Assembly (NCBI GenBank): GCA_024641365.1
Contig: JAHEDF010000061.1
Location: 1-12,377 of the forward strand
DNA length: 12,377 bases
Source of the DNA: Planctomycetota bacterium
GTDB taxonomy: Bacteria; Planctomycetota; UBA11346
Direction of reading: 5' to 3'
A program made the position numbers and the translations under genes. The number at the start of each line of letters is the position of its first letter. Positions within the stretch are counted from its first letter, which is position 1. Under the pieces are notes generated by a model. That model searched no databases, was not told the DNA's origin, and saw only the letters and a list, made by a program, of their open reading frames with translations. This document shows positions 1 to 8,358 of this stretch, one piece after another.

Positions 1-1224
1 TCTCGCAGTAGTGTGCTGACTGGCTTACGGCCTACGACAACGGGTATATATGGTCTCGTTCCGCATTTTCGCAAAATCGAAAGAACAAAAAATGTAATTT
101 CGTTACCACAACACTTTCGTAAAAATGGTTACCATACGACGACCAATGGAAAAGTGCACCACGATAATGTGGGGAAATTTTTAGAAGAGGAATTTGATGT
201 CATTGGTCCGCGAAAAAGCGCGCCAAAACCACCTAAAAAATTCGTGGACACGCCAGCCAAAATTGCAGCTGTTGATTGGGGGGTCTATCCCCAACGTGAT
301 GAAGATACGTGTGATTATGAGGTGGTGAGCGCTGCGATTACTCAGTTAGCATCATCCCCAAGTGATAAACCATTTTTTATTAGTGTTGGCTTTCGCTTTC
401 CACATTTTCCATGTTATGCGCCACCGCCCTGGTTTGAAAAAATTGCAACTGATTGTGCGTTACCACCGTACCTGGAAAATGATCGTGCGGATGTCCCTTT
501 CTTTGCGTGGGTACTTAACTGGGATCAATACGCCCCGCGTTTATCCTGGTTAAAACAAAGTAACCAATGGCATCCATTGGTGCGCGCTTATCTTGCCAGT
601 ACGTCTTATATGGATAGTCAATTAGGTCGTCTGTTAGATGCATTTGCTGCTGATCCGCGCGCCAATAATACAATCATTGTGCTTTGGTCCGATCATGGTT
701 TCCATCTGGGAGAGAAAGGCATCACCGGTAAATGTTCATTATGGGAACGATCGACTCGCGTACCGATGATTATTACGGCACCGAACATTGCTCCAGGAGT
801 TTGTCAGGAGCCGGTCGAATTACTCGATATTTATCCGACTTTAGTTGATCTCTGTAAATTACCGGCGGTAGATGGTCTAGAAGGTCACAGCCTCAGGCCT
901 CAATTGCAAAATCCGAAAGCAGAACGGCAGTGGCCAGCCATTACGTCACATAATCAAGGGAACCACGCGATTCGCACACGTAATTGGCGGCTTATCCAAT
1001 ATCGCGATGGAACGCGCGAACTGTACGACATGGAGAAGGACCCCAATGAATGGACCAATCTCGCTAATGATCCGACTAAAGCGGCTATAATTGCAGAGCA
1101 CTTAAAACTAATCCCCACAAATGATGTTCCACCTGCCCCAGGCAGCAATGTACGCGTTATTACAATTGAAAACGGCGTATTAAAATGGGACGGAAAACCA
1201 GTCGTGCCTGGGGACGTTGAATAA
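1..1224 (+). CDS. Sulfatase, iduronate-2-sulfatase-like, 5'-truncated by the window
   Basis: Probable exported hydrolase that removes sulfate esters from a glycan. The reading frame is open from base 1. Its first codons read SRSSVLTG, which is the tail of the sulfatase signature C-x-P-S-R-x-x-L-x-T-G, so the formylglycine cysteine should lie three codons before the window. The GTG at 13 is inside this signature and is not a start. Downstream blocks fit the iduronate-2-sulfatase-like group: GLRPTTTGIYG and LPQHFRKNGY just after the signature, GKVHH near 150-165, GFRFPH (His codon 403-405), LWSDHGFHLGEK with metal-ligand Asp and His at 691-696, and GKCSLW with Lys at 730-732. The C-terminal part (AITSHNQGNHAIRT, ELYDMEKDPNEWTNLAND) is typical of PVC sulfatases. 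The residue before Pro-His is Phe, where many relatives have a basic residue. The substrate cannot be told. It converges on the FecR gene with 36 bases between them and no clear terminator. Confidence 0.93.
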   Translation, partial: SRSSVLTGLRPTTTGIYGLVPHFRKIERTKNVISLPQHFRKNGYHTTTNGKVHHDNVGKFLEEEFDVIGPRKSAPKPPKKFVDTPAKIAAVDWGVYPQRDEDTCDYEVVSAAITQLASSPSDKPFFISVGFRFPHFPCYAPPPWFEKIATDCALPPYLENDRADVPFFAWVLNWDQYAPRLSWLKQSNQWHPLVRAYLASTSYMDSQLGRLLDAFAADPRANNTIIVLWSDHGFHLGEKGITGKCSLWERSTRVPMIITAPNIAPGVCQEPVELLDIYPTLVDLCKLPAVDGLEGHSLRPQLQNPKAERQWPAITSHNQGNHAIRTRNWRLIQYRDGTRELYDMEKDPNEWTNLANDPTKAAIIAEHLKLIPTNDVPPAPGSNVRVITIENGVLKWDGKPVVPGDVE

Positions 1225-1260
1225 TTTTGGAGCATGACAGCTCTATGGCATGACGAATAT

Positions 1261-2922
1261 TTAGGGATTTGGAGACAAGATAAGACGTGGATCGCCTAAT
1301 GTTGTCCATTGCGCAGACGATCCCTGGCCGCCATCTGTACTTACTAGGGTGAGAAAGCGGTCATTCTTTATAAGAGAAATGTTTATTTGGTTTGGTTTTT
1401 CAGTAATGAGAGGGGCGACTACTTGTTCTTTTAATTCCCCATCAACTAAGACGACAAAAGTCCCTGGGCGATTTCGGGCTTTCCCGTTGTAAATATTAGC
1501 GACAATGGCTGAAAACTGCGTGGGAATTCTATTATACGTTTTTGCAATGGCATGAAGATCAATGGTAAATCCACAACTTGCGTGCATGCCAATTAATTGA
1601 TGCCCAAATGAACCGTAGTCGATATCACCAATCTGAGTTGGTGTTGGGGTAGGTTTGGTTACTCCCTCTGTATTTGGGTGCAGGAGGAGACCACCTGGAC
1701 GAATTAAACTTTTATAGGTATTGTTTGTTTTATTATTAAAAAAATATGCATGGTTAAGGGAATCAACAACTGTTGGTGTGGCATTAGCATTTGGTAGAAA
1801 AGCAAAATCGATAAACGGATGTTTCTCAATTGAGAGAGCCGTATCTATTTTATTACTTTCTCCGTGGCCGTCTTTTTCTTGAAATTCACTTGTAACGACA
1901 TTTATTCCAACCATTTTCCCATTTCCACGCCCATTACCACCTGCCACGAGATCAGCGACATCTATAACGATTGGCCGTAAGGGGCCTGTGCGAATATAAC
2001 GATTTTCCTTGTATTCGGCGACGAATAACGTGTCAGATTTAGGATTAAATAATCGGGCATCACCATTTCCTAAACGTTGAGGTTCTGTGGTATTGGCGGA
2101 ATTCGCTTTATTATTAACGTGAATATCAACGGCTCCAGTAAACACCTGCATATGAGCCTGACCATCAGGTGACAATTCCACGCCAACTTCAGTGCCTTGG
2201 TCAACGACAGAAAATTTGGTGGTCGTAACAGTAAAACCAATGGCACTGGGCGGCACATTGGTCGTTATGCGACCATGTTTAAGTGCAACTGTCATTGGTG
2301 ATAACACCTCGAGTTGCATGGGGCCCTCTAGTGCTAACACAACACCATTATCCAAACGAAGTTCAATTACACCTGCACTAAGTGATAAATCACCTGTCTT
2401 CAAACGCGATCCGTCTTGTGCTATATTTTTTGCATCTTCAGGCCATTCAACAGATTGAATGTAAGCAATGCTGCCAATTGTTGTGGCTTCGGTTTGTGTG
2501 GTAGTGGGCGTAGTGGGCTTTTCAGTAATAATTTCTGTAATTCGATTAAATGGTTGCGATATGGCTGCAATAATGCCTATCATAAGTAATGCGGCACTTG
2601 CCAGTGCTATTCTGCCAAACCAGTGTTGTTTTTCCTTTAGAGATACCCGCCTTGCTTGTGTGCGTTTAATTTTTCCCATTACTTTTTTCTCAAAGCTTTT
2701 ACTCTCAGTGTGCGTAGCTATAGCCTTGAGAATTGGCTCTGGATCTATGCTTTTTTTGTATTGTTCATGAAGAACGCCATCAAGGGCAAGCTCGTCTCTC
2801 AATTCATTTAACAAGTCACTGCCACGATCAACTTCAAGATAACCTGTAATTTTCTTAATTAATTCTTCATCTCGATTGCCAGCGACGTAACGCGAAATGA
2901 GTAATTGAAATTCAGGATTCAT
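1261..2922 (-). CDS. FecR-domain membrane protein with NPCBM-like C-terminus, probable anti-sigma regulator
   Basis: Probable partner of the ECF sigma factor encoded just upstream. From the ATG at 2922 it has 553 residues: a cytoplasmic N-terminal part of about 100 residues rich in Asp, Glu and Lys (starting MNPEFQLLISRYVAG); one membrane segment around 102-123 (IALASAALLMIGIIAAIS); a Thr/Pro linker; a FecR domain around 150-266 with the typical LDNGVVLALEGP, LKHGRITTNVPPSAIGFTV and VVDQGTEVGV stretches; then a C-terminal domain around 436-548 (FGHQLIGMHASCGFTIDL, VLVDGE, DRFLTLVSTDGG, W..LGDPRL) like the NPCBM carbohydrate-binding modules that follow FecR in planctomycetes. The predicted topology puts FecR and NPCBM outside. 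The ATG overlaps the sigma gene end by 11 bases. A TTG at 2934 is an alternative start with an AGGA seven bases before it, so the start is not settled. The anti-sigma role is inferred from gene order; no zinc-binding motif is visible. Confidence 0.85.
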   Translation of the reverse strand: MNPEFQLLISRYVAGNRDEELIKKITGYLEVDRGSDLLNELRDELALDGVLHEQYKKSIDPEPILKAIATHTESKSFEKKVMGKIKRTQARRVSLKEKQHWFGRIALASAALLMIGIIAAISQPFNRITEIITEKPTTPTTTQTEATTIGSIAYIQSVEWPEDAKNIAQDGSRLKTGDLSLSAGVIELRLDNGVVLALEGPMQLEVLSPMTVALKHGRITTNVPPSAIGFTVTTTKFSVVDQGTEVGVELSPDGQAHMQVFTGAVDIHVNNKANSANTTEPQRLGNGDARLFNPKSDTLFVAEYKENRYIRTGPLRPIVIDVADLVAGGNGRGNGKMVGINVVTSEFQEKDGHGESNKIDTALSIEKHPFIDFAFLPNANATPTVVDSLNHAYFFNNKTNNTYKSLIRPGGLLLHPNTEGVTKPTPTPTQIGDIDYGSFGHQLIGMHASCGFTIDLHAIAKTYNRIPTQFSAIVANIYNGKARNRPGTFVVLVDGELKEQVVAPLITEKPNQINISLIKNDRFLTLVSTDGGQGSSAQWTTLGDPRLILSPNP

Positions 2923-3502
2923 GGCTGTCCACAATCGTATTTCCTGTTATGCATGATTTTAATGCTTTTCTGGCTCTATGCAAAGTCAGATAAACCCAGT
3001 CTGAGGTTTGGTCATTTTCACGAGCAATATCTTCAATTGATTTTTGTTCTAAATAATAGCTGCGAATTACATGAGACGCCTTATCGCGTAAACGACCAAG
3101 ACATCTTTGCAGCTTCTCGTGCAACACAGGGCTGGCGAACTCAGGTGCCTGTTCGTGGTCATATACTTTTTTATGTAGGTATTGTTCTGTTTTAATCTGA
3201 TCTTTTAATGATCTGTCTGCATAATAATGACGACGTTCATTGAGGGCCTGATAACGAGCAATAGTTGTTATCCAGCCTAAAAATGAGGTGCCAATCTGAT
3301 ATTGATCAAGGCGAAAAAATGCTACGACTAACGTTTTTTGTACAACATCATCAACGAGACCGATTTGTGGTAAAATAGACGCAGTGATCATGCGTAAATG
3401 AGCTTCACATGCGGAAATAATAAGACGAAAGGCGTCGTTATCGCCGTCGCGAATTCTCAGAACCGCTTGGTCAATTGCTAGATTTTTACTATTATCATTC
3501 AT
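2912..3502 (-). CDS. ECF RNA polymerase sigma factor, Rhodopirellula/Verrucomicrobium type
   Basis: Small sigma-70 family factor of 196 residues from the chosen ATG at 3502. Region 2 covers about residues 18-90: RDGDNDAFRLIISACEAHLR, then LVDDVVQKTLVVAFFRLDQY (the DDV-Q-T core contact block), then TSFLGWITTIARYQALNERR, which matches the F-x-W-x-x-T-I-A-R-Y region of this PVC sigma group. Region 4 is about 128-182, with a helix-turn-helix at SIEDIARENDQTSDWVYLTLHRARKAL. The frame stays open upstream to a GTG at 3556, directly next to the stop of the preceding gene; that would add 18 residues that do not look like sigma factor, and neither start has a clear Shine-Dalgarno site. The 54 bases before the ATG are AT-rich and hold an AGTATACT palindrome; a promoter here is possible but not shown. 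The FecR gene overlaps its end, the usual sigma/anti-sigma arrangement. Confidence 0.87.
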   Translation of the reverse strand: MNDNSKNLAIDQAVLRIRDGDNDAFRLIISACEAHLRMITASILPQIGLVDDVVQKTLVVAFFRLDQYQIGTSFLGWITTIARYQALNERRHYYADRSLKDQIKTEQYLHKKVYDHEQAPEFASPVLHEKLQRCLGRLRDKASHVIRSYYLEQKSIEDIARENDQTSDWVYLTLHRARKALKSCITGNTIVDSHES

Positions 3503-3556
3503 ACTATTTATCGCAGTTATAATATAGCAGTATACTTTCAAACGTGAAAGAGCCAC

Positions 3557-4624
3557 TTACCATATACTTGGTTCTCGTCTGAGACGTTGTACCCAGCGAA
3601 TCGTCCCACATTGATTATGAGCGTGAGATTGGGTACGAAAACTATCTGAAACGTTCATTGGAAACGAAACAAAGATATGCTGGTTAGTGCCAACCCATGC
3701 ATTTTTAATATTATGATCCATTGAGCTGGCTACGGTTGGGCTCCACTCAACTCGGTACCACATGCGAACTTCTTTAGCTTGCAGATCAGCAAAAAACAGG
3801 CTATCGGAATTGAATTCCTCTGCGTAGCGCGGTGAAAGTCCAGCGCTCTTGAGATCTTCGTCTGCTGCCAGCACTTCATCATAATCGCAAAAACCTTGTG
3901 TGCCACCACTGCCAACAGTAATAATAAATGTCGCAGGTCCCTCACTCGGAAGAGCAGGCGCTGGTAAACGAGTCTCGCGGTAGACGCGAAACCATGAATG
4001 GCCATACGAGTGAATACGTGGTCGCTTATCGCCTAATTCAAATTCAGCAAAATTATCTTTAATAAGAGGTTGCGGGTCTTGCTTTTTTAGTAATGGCAAA
4101 CCGAATTCTGCACTGCTCGGATTATTATTAACCGGGTTATAGATTGCTGTTAATTCGACAGCATAGGGAGGTCGCTCCATTACATACATGGGACAACGAG
4201 CAACGCTGCCTTTTGCTGGCCAGGCTGGACGAACAGGTGCTTGGCCTGGATAGCGGCGTTCAACTAATTTTGTAGAAAACAAAGGACGGACCGTATTTGC
4301 TCCATATTGAGAATTGTATGATGAATTTCCGGTTGCAGCGGTGTAACGTGTATTTGGGCCTTCTGATCCATCGCGAACATCAATCCAGCCAAAAGCCTCT
4401 TGGTGCTCGTCGTCACCTGGCTTTGCGGTGTCGTAGCCAATACGTGATGATTCACAGATATAACTGCAACCAGCAACGAGCATAATGCGCGCTTGAACTT
4501 CGGCTTCGTATTCACGAGTTTCCTGCAGTGAGGCTCGCGCGCGGCTCAGAAACGCTAATGTCAAACTAGCCAGCAGAGCGCAAATACCTGCGACGATTAT
4601 TAATATCGTTCCATTGCGATTCAT
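3557..4624 (-). CDS. GspK/PilX-like pseudopilin-associated membrane protein
   Basis: Protein of 355 residues with one hydrophobic N-terminal segment (about residues 5-26, GTILIIVAGICALLASLTLA followed by FLSRARA) and a large, presumably periplasmic, remainder. The N-terminus resembles type II secretion GspK and pilus PilX proteins, which lack the conserved Glu5 of major pilins; none is visible here. It also resembles the longer 'A' member of the prepilin-like cassettes known from Verrucomicrobium and Chthoniobacter; that match is from memory of family patterns. The rest (residues 60-355) has many Trp, Tyr and Pro residues and no domain I recognise. Its ATG overlaps the stop of the upstream pseudopilin gene in the sequence ATGA, so translation is probably coupled; there is no strong Shine-Dalgarno site of its own. 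GspK-type proteins cap the tip of a pseudopilus, which would suit the two pilin-like neighbours. Confidence 0.7.
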   Translation of the reverse strand: MNRNGTILIIVAGICALLASLTLAFLSRARASLQETREYEAEVQARIMLVAGCSYICESSRIGYDTAKPGDDEHQEAFGWIDVRDGSEGPNTRYTAATGNSSYNSQYGANTVRPLFSTKLVERRYPGQAPVRPAWPAKGSVARCPMYVMERPPYAVELTAIYNPVNNNPSSAEFGLPLLKKQDPQPLIKDNFAEFELGDKRPRIHSYGHSWFRVYRETRLPAPALPSEGPATFIITVGSGGTQGFCDYDEVLAADEDLKSAGLSPRYAEEFNSDSLFFADLQAKEVRMWYRVEWSPTVASSMDHNIKNAWVGTNQHIFVSFPMNVSDSFRTQSHAHNQCGTIRWVQRLRREPSIW

Positions 4625-5775
4625 GGCGTATCATCCAAGGTCAGGTCATTATTAATATGTGTCGCACCATCCCAATCAGCCCACCCGCCACCTTGTAAGC
4701 GGCGCTGTTGACGGGCACCGCGCAGAGTTGTGCCAAATCCTGAGAAATTAATTTGCACTGTTTCACCACTATAAACGCTTGTCATCTTTACTGAACAAAG
4801 CGAAACGAAGCGACCTGTTTTAATTAACCGAGACACGGAAACTTCTGCAATCGGCCAAGACTCAGGTTTCCCATTTGGCAGCAGCTCATCACGGTTATCT
4901 ATTTCACGCAGAAATCCGTCGGTTGCTGCGCCATTTCCTCTATTGGCGTATCCAACATTATAAACCTTGCGGTGAATACTGGGATTTGTTGACCCGTTAT
5001 AAGTAGGGCTAACAAGTCCATAAGCAGAAAAAGTGCTTAGTCGCCAACGACCCTTTGTCCAAGACATGGCATTAGGTCCAAAGCTAAATGAACCATCATT
5101 TAGAAACAAAGTTGCCATGCCGTCTGGATTTTTTCCATTTTTACCAAGTGGATCAGACATACTTTCGTTATAAATATGACACCCAATCATAGTGCCAGCA
5201 GGTAAATAATCAAAAAATCCATACCAACCAAATGCACCATGCAGTCCCCATATTTGCTTATAGAGCCAGGAATGTGGCGTGTTGACGCTCCCGTACTTGG
5301 GAATGTTCGCAGGAGAGGTGCTATTTCCAAAAATAGCGTAACAACCAAGCATACGATTCGTGTTATGCGTTTGAGATATGTCTCCTGTCCACCAGGTGCG
5401 AGAATCTGTGGCAGACCATTGCTCTTTAGGATTCCAGCCGGTAATTAATTCTTTATCGCTGTTATTTTTGTATGGGAAAACATCTTTCATGTAGGCAAAG
5501 GGCAAGCCAGGCTTGCGATAAGTTTGTGCACCTAGATCGACAGGGTCATCTATATCAGTCCAAAAATCCATGTGATCGTGAGCTTGTTGTAAACCTGAGC
5601 GCAGCAAAGACGTTTCAATGTGTAAGCGATTCACAATGGAAACACTTTGTGCGGCAGTACGCAGCCCAGCGATAGCGGTATAGACAATTAAAAAGCCAAG
5701 GGAAATTGCTATCATCAGCTCTATGAGCGTGAATCCTGATTTGCGCTGTTTAAATAATTTAAAATAAGGTATCAT
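4621..5775 (-). CDS. Type IV prepilin-like protein, PilW/GspJ-like
   Basis: Protein of 384 residues with a classic prepilin N-terminus: a basic leader of 14 residues (MIPYFKLFKQRKSG), the prepilin peptidase cleavage site G/FTLIELMIAISLGFLIV, and Glu at the fifth mature position (residue 19), followed by the hydrophobic helix to about residue 37. The remaining 350 residues are Gly-, Trp- and Asn-rich and have no recognisable domain; most PilW/GspJ proteins are only about 200-350 residues. Around residues 222-241 a stretch containing LFLNDGSFSFG recalls the F-x-DGS pattern near the end of many PVC pilin-like proteins, a weak likeness. The gene begins six bases after the previous stop, with its Shine-Dalgarno site GAGGA overlapping that stop, and its end overlaps the next gene by four bases. 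No prepilin peptidase, ATPase or platform protein is in the window, so processing must depend on genes elsewhere. Confidence 0.85.
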   Translation of the reverse strand: MIPYFKLFKQRKSGFTLIELMIAISLGFLIVYTAIAGLRTAAQSVSIVNRLHIETSLLRSGLQQAHDHMDFWTDIDDPVDLGAQTYRKPGLPFAYMKDVFPYKNNSDKELITGWNPKEQWSATDSRTWWTGDISQTHNTNRMLGCYAIFGNSTSPANIPKYGSVNTPHSWLYKQIWGLHGAFGWYGFFDYLPAGTMIGCHIYNESMSDPLGKNGKNPDGMATLFLNDGSFSFGPNAMSWTKGRWRLSTFSAYGLVSPTYNGSTNPSIHRKVYNVGYANRGNGAATDGFLREIDNRDELLPNGKPESWPIAEVSVSRLIKTGRFVSLCSVKMTSVYSGETVQINFSGFGTTLRGARQQRRLQGGGWADWDGATHINNDLTLDDTP

Positions 5776-5778
5776 AAT

Positions 5779-5783
5779 TCCTC
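5779..5783 (-). promoter_or_regulatory. Shine-Dalgarno site overlapping the stop of the large pseudopilin gene
   Basis: Read on the minus strand, TGAGGAATTATG joins the two genes: TGA ends the upstream gene, GAGGA within it is the ribosome binding site, and ATG starts the next gene four bases after GAGG. This layout favours re-initiation by the terminating ribosome and supports one operon. Confidence 0.7.
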
Positions 5784-7737
5784 AGCGAAGTATGACCGTT
5801 AATCGCGGGTCATAAAAATTATATCTAACTAAAGAGGTCGCGCGTAACCGTACTGATTTTGGCATTCTGCCACGATCTAATTTGTTGTTAAAATTACGAT
5901 CAGCACCCCATAGACCAGAAAACATATTTTTATTTTTAGAAGACGTTCCTCTATCATAATTGGTACCATCAGCATTCATAATACGTGCTGAACTAACATC
6001 GCTTCCAGTAGGAAGTGTCGGGACGGACGCATTGGTAAATGAAATAACCTTTTCCGGATTACGGAAAGCATAAACATGATGATCGCACCAAATACACTCA
6101 TTCATCCGCTTATTAAAGTCATATCCTGGAATCGGCGCAGAAAATAAATACTTACTGGCGTCCACAGGCGCACTTATGGCAGTCTCACAATCTTCATAAT
6201 TCAGCCAATCAACCGACCAGAAAACCAATTCGCGACATCGTTCAGCTGCGGCGAAGGGCTTCGCCAAAGTAAAGTGGTCAGGTAGCCCCCAAATAGAATT
6301 AGGATTTGGTCCTGCTGATCCGGGGCCATTTGGGATCGGTGTATTAGGGAAACTATAACTGCGACCGATATTGTTTATTGGCCGAGCAGTAATTGGTTTC
6401 CATTGTTGTGCAGGTATAGAGGTTCCAGATATTAGACCAGTATTAACATTAAAAAGATCATATTCGATTAGTGGATAGTCTGTGAATAATGGATTTTGCG
6501 TTGGTCGAGGCGCGGCCCAATCATAGGGTTGACTGGCACAATAATACATGACCAAACGCAAGCATAATTCATGATAATACACAATTTTATCATGGGTTAG
6601 TTCTAAGGTGGGTGAACTAATTGACTCAAATACTTGAGACGAAATTGATACGCCAGTACTGCTAGATGGCTGACCGCCAAGCTCTATCAATGTTTTCCAT
6701 TGCGTCATGCATGTGGCAGCATGTGACAAAAAACGAAATGCTTGCACATATTTCCATTTATCTTTATCAGGTATTGTTGTTTTAATAAGATTCGCATTGG
6801 TTTTTGCTAAATTGACGGGATCAAATCCGATAGACGGATCATAAAGGGTTGCTGAAACACCTTTCTTTTGGCAATACCACAACGCTATTTGCAGATACTG
6901 TGTGGCGCCTTGTAGAGTGGCCTGTAATGCCCCATCCATGCTGTACGGGCTGTAGGGGCGAAACCCGTGGGTGAAAACAGGTTTAATGTCAGGGTCTAAA
7001 TTACCGGTTGCGTATTGCGGCCCAAAATCGCTATCGCCACTTTGACTAGAAACACCTTCCCATAATGCCAATTGAGTACCGCTATAGCTAAATGCCATAT
7101 CCATAGGGTCTGCTGGTTTTGAAATCCATGTGGAATTAAATTTTCGATGTTTGTTTTCACCGTGTCCAGGTGGAGATGGATAGGCAGAATAATATGGCCA
7201 AGACTTTTGTGCTAGCATCGGCACGTTATTATTTTGTGCGTAACCGACGACGGCAAAAACGAGTCGTTGGGTTAATGAATCCGTCCCCATTGTTTCATTG
7301 CTTTTACTGAGTCCCGATTCTTCTATGCCGGTGGCACCGGTTGCTTGCGAATAAAATAATTGTCCACCTTGACTAAGAATTTTACTAATTTCGTCATTTT
7401 CACTGTCAATACGCAGGGCGATATCAAGTGGAACTGGCATTATGCCTGTTCGATGTCCAACCATACGTGCTTCAAGATCAGGACAAAATGGACGGTAACC
7501 AGAAGGAACGTCCCATGTTTGTGGCGCCTCAACTTCAATTGACGGGTTCGTATTGGCGAGAGTGGAAAACGATTCAATTATTTCTTCAGCTTTGGCGCCA
7601 GCAAAAAGTCGCAGTCGAGCTTGCTCCTCAGCTTTAATGCCAATTGGGTAGAGCATTAAAACGCTGATAACACCAAATGAAACCAGCGCGAGAGAAATGG
7701 CAATTTCAAAAAATGTAAATCCACTTACGGGTTTCAT
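5782..7737 (-). CDS. Very large type IV prepilin-like protein, PilV/GspI-like N-terminus
   Basis: Protein of 651 residues. The N-terminus is a short prepilin leader (MKPVSG) with the cleavage site G/FTFFEIAISLALVSFGVIS and Glu at the fifth mature position (residue 11). The helix then runs into VLMLYPIGIKAEEQARLRLF, the pattern found in PilV/GspI-like proteins of PVC bacteria and in the 'B' member of Verrucomicrobium/Chthoniobacter prepilin cassettes. The remaining ~600 residues contain no domain I can name; they are rich in Tyr, Trp, Pro, Asn and Ser and carry several Cys residues. Usual PilV/GspI proteins have about 120-200 residues, so this one carries a very large extra domain. The ATG at 7737 has AAGG eight bases upstream. 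It is the first gene of the operon, so the promoter should be in the non-coding stretch upstream. Pseudopilin assignment is firm from the N-terminus; what the large domain does is unknown. Confidence 0.82.
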   Translation of the reverse strand: MKPVSGFTFFEIAISLALVSFGVISVLMLYPIGIKAEEQARLRLFAGAKAEEIIESFSTLANTNPSIEVEAPQTWDVPSGYRPFCPDLEARMVGHRTGIMPVPLDIALRIDSENDEISKILSQGGQLFYSQATGATGIEESGLSKSNETMGTDSLTQRLVFAVVGYAQNNNVPMLAQKSWPYYSAYPSPPGHGENKHRKFNSTWISKPADPMDMAFSYSGTQLALWEGVSSQSGDSDFGPQYATGNLDPDIKPVFTHGFRPYSPYSMDGALQATLQGATQYLQIALWYCQKKGVSATLYDPSIGFDPVNLAKTNANLIKTTIPDKDKWKYVQAFRFLSHAATCMTQWKTLIELGGQPSSSTGVSISSQVFESISSPTLELTHDKIVYYHELCLRLVMYYCASQPYDWAAPRPTQNPLFTDYPLIEYDLFNVNTGLISGTSIPAQQWKPITARPINNIGRSYSFPNTPIPNGPGSAGPNPNSIWGLPDHFTLAKPFAAAERCRELVFWSVDWLNYEDCETAISAPVDASKYLFSAPIPGYDFNKRMNECIWCDHHVYAFRNPEKVISFTNASVPTLPTGSDVSSARIMNADGTNYDRGTSSKNKNMFSGLWGADRNFNNKLDRGRMPKSVRLRATSLVRYNFYDPRLTVILR

Positions 7738-8358
7738 AATAAAAACCTTTTCAAATTTAATGACATGTTTTAATTATCCTTACAGTTTATAATTGACTCA
7801 CCATTAGGATGATACTTTTTAAGACGACCGGACAATTATTATTTTTAATTATAAATACAAAATAATATAATGACAGTCATAGCCCACTTGCTTGAAAGTC
7901 TTATGACTGCCAAGTGCACCTAGGTGATTGCCAATAGACAAAGAAATACGTCCCTTCCTACAGGCCTTATGTCTGTCCTGTAAAGCGACCTTTCATCAGA
8001 CTTTATTACTAGACCACTAGGTGATCAAATGCCACACAAGTGATTAAAGTAGCATGAAATCAACCGTTAACTAGGATGAATGTTTATATTGATAAAAATA
8101 TAACGATAACATGAGACGACCTGTTCGTCATGAATACCACGAAGCGAAACAGTAGATGCGCATATGGAGAAGCGTGTCGATCTAAAAAAATAAGCGAACC
8201 TGGGCGACAGCAGTGGATTAATAACAATAGAATCAGGTGGATCCATATTGATTTTAGGATTATTTAAAGGCCGAGTCTATGGGATTGCTGGAGGGACTTT
8301 GTTGGTCCAGGAATACGGGTTGGCGATTAAGCGGAAATCATATCAGGCGGCTTTATAT
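7738..8358. other. Non-coding stretch with short repeats between operon start and peroxidase gene
   Basis: About 620 bases with no convincing gene. Near 7738-7870 it is very AT-rich and must hold the promoter of the minus-strand operon; the best candidate I see is TTGTCC (7827-7832 region) with TATCAT 15 bases further on, which is weak. Between 7872 and 8045 there is a cluster of short repeats: CAGTCATA/TATGACTG as an inverted pair (7874-7881 and 7902-7909), CACTTG/CAAGTG (7885-7890 and 7911-7916) crossing it, the perfect palindrome CACCTAGGTG (7917-7926), and CTAGGTGAT repeated at 7920-7928 and 8017-8025. GACGA/TCGTC at 8115-8129 forms a five-pair stem. Possible reading frames at 8130-8267 and from 8248 have no ribosome binding site or known motif. 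No intrinsic terminator for the peroxidase gene is evident. Confidence 0.5.
7872..7926. repeat. Interlocked inverted repeats followed by a 10-base perfect palindrome
   Basis: CAGTCATA at 7874-7881 pairs with TATGACTG at 7902-7909. CACTTG at 7885-7890, inside the loop, pairs with CAAGTG at 7911-7916, outside it, so in RNA the two stems could form a pseudoknot. CACCTAGGTG at 7917-7926 is its own reverse complement. This could be a regulatory RNA, an operator or chance; nothing in the sequence decides. Confidence 0.35.

Noticed and set aside
1225..1260. Possible terminator between the convergent sulfatase and FecR genes (GAGC/GCTC stem, GCATGAC repeated at 1232 and 1248)
   Set aside because: Only four base pairs and no T-run in either direction; the seven-base repeat alone supports nothing.
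2468..2770. 100-codon plus-strand frame rich in hydrophobic residues, looking like a membrane protein
   Set aside because: It is the complement of the FecR gene's membrane segment and N-terminal part; an antisense shadow.
3503..3540. TTGAAA with TATAAC downstream as a promoter before the sigma gene
   Set aside because: The spacer is only 14 bases and the region is simply AT-rich; too weak to list.
8130..8267. 45-codon frame on the plus strand in the long gap
   Set aside because: No ribosome binding site, mixed composition and no recognisable motif; chance frame.
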